From Sulfuriferula sp. (lineage in GTDB: Bacteria; Pseudomonadota; Gammaproteobacteria; Burkholderiales; Sulfuriferulaceae): DNA of 64,000 nucleotides. How positions within the stretch are numbered: position 1 is the stretch's first letter; the number at the start of each line of letters is the position of its first letter. The notes under the pieces are model-generated. The model ran no database searches. It saw only the letters and a list, made by a program, of their open reading frames with translations, and was not told the DNA's origin. This document shows, piece after piece, positions 1 to 10,700 of this stretch. The stretch is taken from contig JARLJL010000002.1 of assembly GCA_031291235.1 (NCBI GenBank), positions 124,001-188,000 of the forward strand, given 5' to 3'. The position numbers and the translations under genes were made by a program.

Positions 1-602
1 ACCACAGGGAGCTGGGCACTGCGCGCAAAATCGGCAGTTTGTCGCTCACGAGCATAAACCAGCGGACGAATGATGCGCACATCGCCGGCATCGTTGGTGT
101 AATGCGCCTGCATGGTACGCAGCTTGCCGCCAAAGAATGCCGACATCATGAATGTTTCGGCAAGGTCGTCCAGATGCTGCGCCAGTGCCAGTACGTTGTA
201 ATGCTGTTCGCGGGCGATACGGTAAAGGATGCCGCGGCGCATGCGCGAACAGTAGGCGCAGAACGAGTCGCCGGTCATGTTTTGCTTGGCGGATTCGAGT
301 ACCGGCTGGCTTTCGTAGAAATAAGGTACGCCTAATGCTGCCAGATAGGGTTTCAATACGCTGGGATCGTAATCCGGCGATTGCGGGTCAACCGTACAGG
401 CAGCCAGTTCGAATTTGACCGGTGCGCGTTTTTGCAAGTCTAGCAATATATGCAATAGCGACAGCGAGTCTTTGCCGCCGGAGATGCCTAATAGTATCCG
501 GTCGCCGTTCCGTATCATGTCAAAATCGCCGATAGCGCGCCCGGCAGCAGATAACAGTGATCGCGGCGGTTTGACAGCCGCAAATTCGCTACTTTGATTC
601 AT
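1..602 (-). CDS. ttcA: TtcA-family PP-loop tRNA thiolation protein (3' end cut by window)
   Basis: This gene reads leftward and leaves the window, so only about 200 N-terminal residues are visible. An ATP-pyrophosphatase P-loop SGGKDS lies at residues 41-46. A Cys pair C115-x2-C118 sits in the segment CAYCSRMRRG, which matches the cysteine motif of TtcA, the enzyme that makes 2-thiocytidine 32 in tRNA using a [4Fe-4S] cluster. The later Cys pair of the family is outside the window. The ATG at 600-602 overlaps the msbA stop by 14 bases, so the gene is probably translated with msbA. The sequence between the motifs is diverged from E. coli TtcA, so a TtcA-like paralogue remains possible. Confidence 0.75.
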   Translation of the reverse strand, partial: MNQSSEFAAVKPPRSLLSAAGRAIGDFDMIRNGDRILLGISGGKDSLSLLHILLDLQKRAPVKFELAACTVDPQSPDYDPSVLKPYLAALGVPYFYESQPVLESAKQNMTGDSFCAYCSRMRRGILYRIAREQHYNVLALAQHLDDLAETFMMSAFFGGKLRTMQAHYTNDAGDVRIIRPLVYARERQTADFARSAQLPV

Positions 603-2340
603 GGAATTGCAAACGGTGCAAGTGAGCGTAAACGCCATTCTGCGCGATGAGATCGGCGTGTTTGCCGATCTCGACTATGCGGCCCTGTTGCATCACTGCA
701 ATACGGTCGGCGTTTTCTATGGTGGAAAGGCGGTGAGCGATGACCAGCGTGGTGCGGCCCTGCATCAGGGTTTCCAGTGCAGCCTGGACATGGCGCTCGG
801 ATTCCGTATCGAGTGCAGAAGTAGCTTCATCCAGGATCAGCACTGGCGCATTTTTCAGCAATGCACGGGCAATCGCGATGCGCTGGCGTTGACCGCCGGA
901 GAGCTTGACGCCGTTTTCGCCCACCATGGTTTGCAGACCCAACGGTTGTTCGCGGATGAATTCCATCGCATGGGCGGCCTCGGCTGCGCGGATAATCTCG
1001 GCCTCGCTGATATTCGCTTGGGCGCCGTATGCGATATTGGCGGCAATGGTATCGTTAAATAACACAACGTCCTGCGATACCAGTGCGATATTGTTGCGCA
1101 GCGAGTTTAGCGTGATCGTTGTAATATCCTGTTCATCAAGCAGGATTTTCCCGGAGGTCGGCGTATAGAAACGCGGAATCAGATTGACCAGGCTGGTTTT
1201 GCCGCTGCCGGAGGCGCCCACCAGTGCTATCGTTTCTCCGGGTTGTATGGCGAGATCGATATCATCCAGTGCCGGTATGGATTTGTCCGGGTAATGCAAA
1301 GTTACATTGCTAAATTTTAGCGCCCCGTGTGCGCGCGGCAGGGTTAAGGTGCCGTGATCGATTTCCGGTTCACTGTCGATCAGCTCGAAGACCACCTCGG
1401 CGGCAGCCAGCCCGCGCTGTAACTGTTCGTTGACGCCGGTGAGGCGCTTGACCGGGCCGAATATCATCAGCATGGCGATCATGTAGGATACGAAGCCGCC
1501 GACGGTAAGCTCGCCGTTCAGGGCCTCCTGCGTGGCAATATAGACGATGAGCGCGACGCCGAATGCGGCGACCAGCTGGACAACCGGGCCGTTGGCTGCC
1601 GCTGCGGTAACGCCCTTCATGTAGTAGCGGCGGGCATCGTTGACGGCCGTGTTGAAGCGCCGCAATTCGTAGGCCTGACCGCCGAAGATTTTGACCACTT
1701 TGTGCGCACCTACCGATTCTTCGACGACATGGGTGATCTCTCCCAGATTCTGCTGCGCCTGACGATTGATGTGGCGCAAGCGCTTGCTGACGCCGCGGAT
1801 GACCAATACCGCGAGCGGTGCAATCGCCACGATAATCAGCGTCAGCTTCCAGTTCAGCCACAGCAGCCAGCCCAGCAAGCCGACGATGGTCAGCGTATCG
1901 CGTACCAGCAGCGTGACAGCGCTGGTGGCCGATTGCGTGACCTGAGTGACGTTAAAAACCACATGGGCGATCAGGGTGCCGGTCGAGCTGTTGTCGTAGA
2001 AACGCGTCGGCATGGCGATCAGCTTGTTGAACATGGCGGTGCGCAGATCCATCACCAGCCGGCTGCCCACCCAGTTCATGCCGTAAGTGCTGGCAAAATC
2101 GGCCAGGCCGCGGACGAAGAACAGGCCTATCATCATCAGCGGTATAATGCGGATGAAATCGGGGTCCTTGCGCACAAAGCTGCCGTCAAGCAATGGTTTG
2201 AACAGGGCGGGTACAGCCGGTTCGGCAGCCGCCATAACTGCCATGGCCAGCAAGGCGCCTGCGAACATGCGCCAGTATGGGCGCACATGACGTAACAGGC
2301 GAAAGTACAGCGCCAGCCCTTCGTGCTTTTTGTTTTTCAC
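589..2340 (-). CDS. msbA: Lipid A export ABC transporter MsbA
   Basis: The 583-residue protein has the length and layout of a half-transporter: six hydrophobic segments in residues 1-320, then an ATPase domain. Walker A (GASGSGKTS) is near residue 377, the signature LSGGQRQR near 481, Walker B with LILDEATSALD near 502, and the H-loop as AHRLS. MsbA flips lipid A-core across the inner membrane as a homodimer. The start is GTG at 2338-2340, overlapping the stop of the upstream oxidoreductase as GTGA. The reading frame offers no better start before the first membrane segment. Other ABC exporters of this family cannot be excluded from sequence alone, but length and motifs fit MsbA well. Confidence 0.85.
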   Translation of the reverse strand: MKNKKHEGLALYFRLLRHVRPYWRMFAGALLAMAVMAAAEPAVPALFKPLLDGSFVRKDPDFIRIIPLMMIGLFFVRGLADFASTYGMNWVGSRLVMDLRTAMFNKLIAMPTRFYDNSSTGTLIAHVVFNVTQVTQSATSAVTLLVRDTLTIVGLLGWLLWLNWKLTLIIVAIAPLAVLVIRGVSKRLRHINRQAQQNLGEITHVVEESVGAHKVVKIFGGQAYELRRFNTAVNDARRYYMKGVTAAAANGPVVQLVAAFGVALIVYIATQEALNGELTVGGFVSYMIAMLMIFGPVKRLTGVNEQLQRGLAAAEVVFELIDSEPEIDHGTLTLPRAHGALKFSNVTLHYPDKSIPALDDIDLAIQPGETIALVGASGSGKTSLVNLIPRFYTPTSGKILLDEQDITTITLNSLRNNIALVSQDVVLFNDTIAANIAYGAQANISEAEIIRAAEAAHAMEFIREQPLGLQTMVGENGVKLSGGQRQRIAIARALLKNAPVLILDEATSALDTESERHVQAALETLMQGRTTLVIAHRLSTIENADRIAVMQQGRIVEIGKHADLIAQNGVYAHLHRLQFHESK

Positions 2341-3734
2341 GCGCCGAATACCTGTTCAGCCAGGCCCCATTTGTTGGCCAGGGTTTCGGTGGCGTTCTGT
2401 ATTTCCTCAGTGCGCGCAGGATGGTTGTAGAACATGCCGGCAAAACGCGCCAGTGCATCGTCGCGCCCGAACTGCTGGGCGATGTTGTGGATGATCTCGC
2501 CCGCTTCGCTGCCGACGACTTCGGCACCCAGCAGGGCGCCGCTGTCCATGTCTGCGATCAGACGTACGAAGCCGTTGGTATCGTCCTGACCCAGCGCACG
2601 CGGATTGCTTTCAAACGCGGCAAAACCGACTGCCGGTTCCAGTTCGGCATCCTCAGCATCGTCCTCGTTCATGCCGATGCGGCCCAACTCTACTGCCGAA
2701 TAGACCAGCTCAGGAACAGCGGCGATATTCTGTTTGTGCGATTGCGGGTCCAGTATATTGGCAATGGCAACCGAAGCGTCGGCCAGCGCCTGATTGGCGG
2801 TCATGCATGGATTGGCGACGTCGCCGATAGCGTAAATATGCGGCACGCTGGTTTGCAGGTAAGTATTCACTTTGACGAAGCCGTTGTCATCCAGCGCCAC
2901 ACTGGCAGCTTCGACGCTGAGTTTGTCGGTATGCGGGCGGCGGCCGGAGCCCAGCAATACCCAGTCTACCGTCTCGCTTTGGCCGTCGGCAAAAGTCAGT
3001 TTGACGGCATCGGCAAGTACTTCGACTTGCTGCGCGCGGCTATGCGTACGCGGGTCGATGCCGAGCTTGTGCAGTTCGTCGTACAGAATCTTGAGCGCAG
3101 GCTGGGAGAACTGGCTGTGCGCCAGCGGTTTGCGGTTGGCGATCCAGACTACTTCGCAACCCAGCTGGCTCAAAATAAATGCGAATTCGGTGCCGATCAC
3201 GCCGCTGCCGACGACGGCCACGCGTTTTCCGGCAGGCGGAGGATAGTCGAACAGATCGTCGGTAGTGAGTACTCGCCCTGCGGCAAGCGTGTAGTTCTCA
3301 GGCACGAAGGGGCTGGAGCCGGTAGCGATGACGATGTGCTCACCGCATATCTGCTCGTTGTCGATAGCCACGATATGGGCATCGACAAATTGGCCGGTAC
3401 CGTGAAAGGCGGCGATGCCCAGACGCTTCATGTAATCGGTATAGCTGTCGCGCACGGTTTCCACGACTTTGTGCTGGTGATCCCAGGCGCCCTGAATATC
3501 TGCGCTTAATGTTCCGTTGATGCCGCGTTTGGCGAATGCCTTGCTGCTGGCAACCAGATGGGCGGTATGATGCCAGTCCTTTTTGGGAACGCAACCGCGA
3601 TTCAGGCAACATCCGCCCCAGGTAGCCTTTTCGACGATGGCGACGGTAAGGCCGCGTAAAGTTGCCAGTACGGCTGCACGATAACCGCCGGGACCTGAAC
3701 CGATTACGATCAAATCAAATTGCTGCATGTTCAA
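2337..3734 (-). CDS. FAD-dependent pyridine nucleotide-disulfide oxidoreductase (dihydrolipoamide dehydrogenase-like)
   Basis: The 465-residue protein has an FAD-binding motif GSGPGG at 12-17 and a redox disulfide C43-LNRG-C48. It also has an NAD(P)-binding GSGVIGTEF near the middle, the second FAD motif YAIGD, and a C-terminal dimerisation domain with HPARTEE. This is the class I flavoprotein plan of Lpd, glutathione reductase and mercuric reductase. The motif GGCCLNRGCVPKK is a mixture: the PKK end resembles glutathione reductases, whereas Lpd usually has PSK. An extra Cys (C42) precedes the redox pair. No pyruvate or 2-oxoglutarate dehydrogenase genes lie nearby, so the substrate cannot be named. 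It overlaps msbA by four bases. Confidence 0.8.
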   Translation of the reverse strand: MNMQQFDLIVIGSGPGGYRAAVLATLRGLTVAIVEKATWGGCCLNRGCVPKKDWHHTAHLVASSKAFAKRGINGTLSADIQGAWDHQHKVVETVRDSYTDYMKRLGIAAFHGTGQFVDAHIVAIDNEQICGEHIVIATGSSPFVPENYTLAAGRVLTTDDLFDYPPPAGKRVAVVGSGVIGTEFAFILSQLGCEVVWIANRKPLAHSQFSQPALKILYDELHKLGIDPRTHSRAQQVEVLADAVKLTFADGQSETVDWVLLGSGRRPHTDKLSVEAASVALDDNGFVKVNTYLQTSVPHIYAIGDVANPCMTANQALADASVAIANILDPQSHKQNIAAVPELVYSAVELGRIGMNEDDAEDAELEPAVGFAAFESNPRALGQDDTNGFVRLIADMDSGALLGAEVVGSEAGEIIHNIAQQFGRDDALARFAGMFYNHPARTEEIQNATETLANKWGLAEQVFGA

Positions 3735-3789
3735 TTCCTATAAAACCGAGTCTGATGCTAAAGCAGGATAGTGGCAGGTACAGCATGTT

Positions 3790-5244
3790 CTACGCCAGAT
3801 AACGCATGAACAGGGTTGCCAATCCGAGAAAAATAAAAAATCCGCCGCTATCGGTTACGGCGGTAATCATGACGCTGGAACCGACAGCCGGGTCGCGGCC
3901 GAATTTGTGCATCAGCGTGGGGATGGCAACTCCCATCACGGCGGCCAGCAGCAGGTTGAGCGTCATTGCGCCCATCATGACGACGCCCAATGCCGGTTTG
4001 CCATAGAGCAGGTAAGCGAAAATGCCGACCACGCTGCCCCAAAGCACGCCGTTGATGGCAGCGACGCCGATTTCCTTGCTGAACAGTTTTTTCGCATTGT
4101 CGGGATGGATTTGTCCCAGCGCCAGAGCGCGTACGATCATGGTCAGCGTCTGATTGCCGGAATTGCCGCCTATACCGGCAATAATGGGCATGAGCGCGGC
4201 AAGCGCGACCAGTTTTTCTATCGTGCCTTCGAATTCGCCGATCACCCGCGACGCAATAAATGCCGTCACCAGATTGATGGCCAGCCAGGCCCAGCGGTTC
4301 TGCACGGATTTCCACACGCTGGCGAAAATGTCTTCCTCTTCGCGCAAACCGGCGATGGAGAGCAGGTCGTTATCCGATTCCTGACGGATGTGGTCGACCA
4401 CGGCATTCACCGTGAGTCGGCCCATCAGCCGGTTTCTGCCGTCGATCACCGGAGCGGAAACCAGATCATAGCGCTCGAATGCATTGGCCGCATCGGTCGC
4501 GTCATCCTCGGCGTGAAAAGTGACGACTTCTTCGGCCATGATGTCGGCTACTTTGGCGTCGGGGTCTTTCAGCAGCAGACGTTGCAGCGGCATTACGCCG
4601 CGCAGGGCGCCGTCGCGATCGACGACAAACAGCTTGTCGGTCTGGTCCGGCAATTCGCCGAGGCGGCGCAAATAGCGCAGCGCGACCTCCAGCGTAACGT
4701 CGGCGCGGATGGTGACCATGTCGTAATCCATCAGCGCGCCGACAGTGTCCTCCGGGTATGACAGTGCAGATTGTAGACGCGAGCGCTTTTGTGCATCAAG
4801 CGATTCCAGCAGATCCTGTATCACGTCCTTGGGCAGGTCGGGTGCCAGATCGGCGATTTCGTCGGTATCCAGCGTTTCTGCAGCAGCCAGCAGTTCGTCG
4901 CTGTCCATCGCCTTGATCAGCGATTCGCGTACCGCATCGGAGACTTCGAGCAGAATTTCGCCGTCGCGCTCGGCCTTGACCAGATCCCACACCAGTAAAC
5001 GGTCGTTTAGCGGCAGCGCTTCCAGCACCAGCGCCACGTCGGCGGAGTGCATGTCGTCGAGCAAGGCATGCAGCTCGGTGAGATGCTGTTTGTGTACCAG
5101 TCCCTCAACCAGATCCCGGCGCGGCATATCCTGCTTGTGCACCAGCCCGGTAACCAGATCGTGCTTGCGCAACAATGCCACCACCCGGTTCAGGTTGTCT
5201 TCAGTGCTGTCGTGGGCCTTGCCCGTGTCGAAGTTGTCAGCCAT
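3790..5244 (-). CDS. mgtE: Magnesium transporter MgtE
   Basis: The 484-residue protein follows the MgtE plan. An N-terminal superhelical domain (about residues 30-160) is followed by a pair of CBS domains (about 165-290) that act as the cytoplasmic magnesium sensor. A C-terminal block of five membrane segments (about 310-484) contains GGNSGNQTLTMIVRALALG, a hallmark of the MgtE pore. MgtE is a homodimeric Mg2+ channel of the inner membrane, gated shut when the CBS domains bind Mg2+. It stands alone: a 55-base gap separates it from the downstream oxidoreductase, and upstream lies the groL terminator. No M-box-like leader was recognised. Confidence 0.92.
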   Translation of the reverse strand: MADNFDTGKAHDSTEDNLNRVVALLRKHDLVTGLVHKQDMPRRDLVEGLVHKQHLTELHALLDDMHSADVALVLEALPLNDRLLVWDLVKAERDGEILLEVSDAVRESLIKAMDSDELLAAAETLDTDEIADLAPDLPKDVIQDLLESLDAQKRSRLQSALSYPEDTVGALMDYDMVTIRADVTLEVALRYLRRLGELPDQTDKLFVVDRDGALRGVMPLQRLLLKDPDAKVADIMAEEVVTFHAEDDATDAANAFERYDLVSAPVIDGRNRLMGRLTVNAVVDHIRQESDNDLLSIAGLREEEDIFASVWKSVQNRWAWLAINLVTAFIASRVIGEFEGTIEKLVALAALMPIIAGIGGNSGNQTLTMIVRALALGQIHPDNAKKLFSKEIGVAAINGVLWGSVVGIFAYLLYGKPALGVVMMGAMTLNLLLAAVMGVAIPTLMHKFGRDPAVGSSVMITAVTDSGGFFIFLGLATLFMRYLA

Positions 5245-5399
5245 GATCAGGTGGAGGGAAAATACGCGAAAACGTGATTGTACGGGATTTAGTTCGGAAA
5301 CGGCAGTAGCGTGCCCGGTAGCGCTTCAACTTTCCGATATTTAATCATTGATTAGCCAGCATTTTAATATCTTCGGCAGTATCGCCGAAGACGGACGAT

Positions 5400-5428
5400 A
5401 AAAAACCCCGCCACATGGACGGGGTTTT
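5400..5428 (-). terminator. Rho-independent terminator of groSL
   Basis: On the minus strand, arms CCCCG and CGGGG flanked by A- and T-runs form a hairpin followed by TTTTTT. It lies 35 bases past the groL stop. The flanking AAAA/TTTT runs make it usable from either side. Confidence 0.85.
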
Positions 5429-5462
5429 GTTGTTGCCGGTGTGACGAGTTACATGATGCGAA

Positions 5463-7133
<1,671 letters not shown>

Positions 7134-7167
7134 TTAATAATGTAATTTATTGAAGCAAGGGGGCGGA

Positions 7168-7455
7168 TTATTCCAGCACGCCCATGATGTCTTCTTCGCG
7201 CATGACCAATACGTCTTCGCCGTCGACTTTAACGGTTTGGCCGGCATATTTGCCGAACAGTACGCGGTCACCAACCTTCACATCCAGTGGACGGGCTTTA
7301 CCATCATCACCGATTTTGCCGTTACCGACGGCCAATACTTCGCCTTGGTCCGGTTTTTCAGTGGCGCTATCGGGAATCACGATACCGGAAGCGGTTTTAC
7401 GCTCTTCTTCCATGCGTTTAACGATGATACGGTCGTGCAGAGGACGAATTTTCAT
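7168..7455 (-). CDS. groS: Co-chaperonin GroES
   Basis: The 95-residue protein begins [10 protein letters not shown] and carries the mobile loop ([16 protein letters not shown]) that contacts GroEL. It forms the heptameric lid of the chaperonin. The start is well supported by AGGAG eight bases upstream. First gene of the operon, directly behind the CIRCE operator. Confidence 0.99.
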   Translation of the reverse strand: MKIRPLHDRIIVKRMEEERKTASGIVIPDSATEKPDQGEVLAVGNGKIGDDGKARPLDVKVGDRVLFGKYAGQTVKVDGEDVLVMREEDIMGVLE

Positions 7456-7538
7456 TACTGTTTCTCCTGGAAATTAAACAATTAAAACGCAATGCGCTAA
7501 TAGTGCACTGCCTGAAAGAGAGCTCGGGTTGTTTGGTT

Positions 7539-7565
7539 TTAGCACTCTCACCCGAGGAGTGCTAA
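7539..7565. promoter_or_regulatory. CIRCE operator (HrcA binding site)
   Basis: Perfect 9-base inverted arms TTAGCACTC (7539-7547) and GAGTGCTAA (7557-7565) with the canonical 9-base spacer. This is the full CIRCE consensus, bound by the repressor HrcA. It sits about 85 bases before the groS start and overlaps the -10 region and transcription start. Confidence 0.97.
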
Positions 7566-7594
7566 TAATAGGGGCGGTCAGGTCGATTTTCAAG
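7565..7594 (-). promoter_or_regulatory. groSL promoter, overlapping sigma70-type and sigma32-type elements
   Basis: Minus strand: -35 TTGAAA (7588-7593), 17 bases, -10 TATTAT (7565-7570). The same bases read as a heat-shock promoter: CTTGAAA, 13 bases, then CCCCTATTA, close to the sigma32 consensus CTTGAAA-N(11-15)-CCCCATNT. The -10 shares one base with CIRCE. Confidence 0.8.
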
Positions 7595-7739
7595 GGGAAA
7601 ATGTCAGTCGGGTAAAAAATAAACAGAATGGTGTGGTTGAAAATCCGCTATTGAAGCCAATTTTTTTGCGTAATATTTTGATTTTAAGTGCTTAAATTAT
7701 TTACTGCGGAATTGTGAATCTTTTAAGGCATGGCCGGCA

Positions 7740-10700
7740 TCAGTCGAATTGGAAGGTGTAAAACAGGTCCAGAGCCGATGCGTTGCCGCCTTGTGCGCGT
7801 ATGGAAAAGCGGCGAGACAAGTTGTAAGTGATTTTGACCAGTTGCGTTGCCCCGGTCAGCCCTTGTTCGTAGTTGAGATAAAGCTGGTCGGACAGCCGTT
7901 TGCCCAGGCTGAGTACGCTGCTATCCAGTGTGCCTGCGCCTTTGACGCTGATCTCGTTGAGCCCGGTCAGTTCCGTGATTTTCGATTGCAACGGCATGGC
8001 GTTGCTTTTACCCAGCAAATAACTGGCGGCTGCCTGCAATGCCTGGGTATCGGCGCTGCTGCCAGTAGAGGTGGTGCCGTGGCCCAATACCAGCCAGGAC
8101 AGTTTTTCGCTGTCGTTGAGTTCGGGCGTCGATACCAGTTTGACGCTGGGAGCGAGTGCCGTGCCGCTGACTTGCACTCCGGCAGTGACGGTGGTGTTGG
8201 CGCGCGTGGCGAGGATGTCCAGACTGGGGTTGTTGACGATGCCGGCAAAATTGAGGATGCCGCGGGTAATGTCCAGGCGCTGCCCGAATGCGTTGTAAGT
8301 GCCTTCGGCTACCGTCACAGTGCCGTAAGCCATGGGCAGGCTGGTACCGTGCTGATTCAGTTTGAGATTGCCTTCCAGATGGGCATCCAGTCCCTGACCT
8401 TTGACGCGGGTGTGTTTGCCCAACGCGATTTTTATTTGCGAATCGATCAGCCAAGCCGGGGTATTGTTGCTGCCGTTACCGGTTTTGCTACGATTGACGT
8501 TGCGTCCGATGACGATGACATCGCTGCTCAAATGCGGCGTGCCGTCGTCGTCAAGATTGAGCATGGCGCTGTCGATAGCGACATCGGCCTGCGTAGTGAG
8601 CTGACGGTCATGGGCCGTGATAGCGGCCTGACCACTGAGGGTGATCTGTCGGTCGGGGCGATTGACGAGATTTAATTGCCGGGCTGTCGCGTTCAGTTGT
8701 ATATCCGGTTTGCCGTCCATGAATTTGACGATGCCATGTGCGTTGAGGTCGCCGCCGGCGTGGAAATCGAGCTGGGCAATATTCAGACTGTCATGGTCGA
8801 ATTGCGCGTGCAAGGTGCCGTTTTGCAAGCGTATACCCTGTTCCGGATAGCCCAGCACGAGTTGCGAGCCGTTAATCGTGCCGCTGAATTCCGGCGCATG
8901 CAAACTGCCTTGCAGGTCGAACCGGACCTGTAACGCACCGTCGAGGTTGAAGGTGTCGTCGAATGTGGCCGTCGTCCATGCCAGCGACGGGATCTGCAGC
9001 TGCGCATGGGCTTGCAACGGGGCCAGCAGGGAAAACACCAGTTTACTGTTGTGATGCGTCAGCGTGGTATCGGCTTGCGCGCTCAAATTGCCCAGCGTGG
9101 TACCGCTGGTATCGAGCTTGGCTGCGATCCGGTTATGCTCGGCCTGCACCGACAGCTGGGCGCGATTGATGCCCAGATGTACGGTCTGGATACCGGAAAT
9201 GCTGATGTCGCCGCGTTCGCGCCAGAGGCGGATATCGCCGTTGAGTTCGTGATTCAGGGTAAATTGCCATTTGCCGCCGACCGACAAGGTGTTGGTGATC
9301 TGTGTGCCGGGATGGAGGCGTTGCTGGATATAACCCAGGTCGATGCCGCTGACGCTGCCCTGGCTACTGATTCCGGATGGGCCGTATGCAAACCGGTCGA
9401 GTTTGAGCGTGCCGTTGGCGACGCCGAATTCGGCATGGTTAAGCGATACATGGCCGCGTCCGATAACAAGCTGCGCCGGTGCATGCAGGACGACTGGGTA
9501 TGGTTCGCCATTGCTGAGGCGGCTGATTTGGCCGCTCCAGGCTTGATTGCGCCAGCCGCCGATGAGCGTGGTATTGAGGTCGATCATGTTGTTTTTCGCG
9601 ACCAGCGTCAGCGTATGGTTTTGCAGGGTGCCGCTGGCGTAAAGATAGGCGTTGTCGATGCGGACATTGCCTACCTGAAAGTCGCGCAGCTTGCCGTTGG
9701 CATCGATGCTGGCGTTGCTGCCCTGACCGATTTTAATGTGGGTATCAATCTGGCCGATATGCACACTCGATTGCAAGGCGATATGTTCGCCCTGTGCGGA
9801 GAACTCGCCGGCAGGCTGGTCGAAGCTGCCGTACAAGGTGCCGCTGGCGGTAAGTTTGCCGCCAAATCCTGAGCCGATCACGGCGATGTCGGGTGCCTTG
9901 AGTTGCCATGCCATGCGGTCGCGCGGTGTGCCGAAGCTGCCTTGCAGGTTCAGGGTGTTGTTGCCCAGCTGCAATTGGGCGTTACTGCTCTGCAGCCGTT
10001 GCCCGGCGATCAGCAAGGCGGCATGACCGCTGAGTGCAGCGTTGTTATAGCGGCTGTCGGCGATATGCAACTGCAGGCGGGTTTGCAGTTGCGGCTGGAT
10101 TTGACCGCGGGTATCGAAATCGGCATTGATGCTGGCGACAGGATAGCGTCCGAACTGGGCCGGGTTGAAGCGGGTCAGTTTGCCCTGCGCTGAAAATTGG
10201 CGCGATCCGGTTAGCGCCAGTTCGCCGTTGAAGGCCAGCGTGCCGCTACCTGCTTGCAAACTGGCGGTCGTGACGGTCAGCCGTTGCTGCCGGTAGGCTG
10301 CAGCCAGATTGAGGCGGTAGCCGGCCTGCTCGAGCGCGGCACTGATTGCTTGCCGTTGCGCATTCATGTCCAGATCGAGCTTGCCGTTGAGCCGGGTTGT
10401 ACGCAGCGGCTGATAAAAGGCATGGGCATCGATTTGCCGGGCGTCGAAATGCAGTTGCAGTCCGCCGTCATGCCATTTGCCGGTACCGAGCAGACGGGCA
10501 TTGCTGCCGAATGCGAGCATGAGGTTGGATAGCGCGAGGTTGGCAGCGGTGCCGTCGATATTCGCATCGGCCTGGATGACGGGGAGCATGTGCCGGTCGA
10601 GGCTGCCGGGTACGCGGTTAACGGCATGCAGTGTGCCGGTATAGTTGCCGGCATTGTTGGCAACGATACTGACGTTGGCGTTTACCAGCGCCTGCGGCAG

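Noticed and set aside
2277-3509. 410-codon open frame on the plus strand
   Set aside because: Antisense shadow of the disulfide oxidoreductase.
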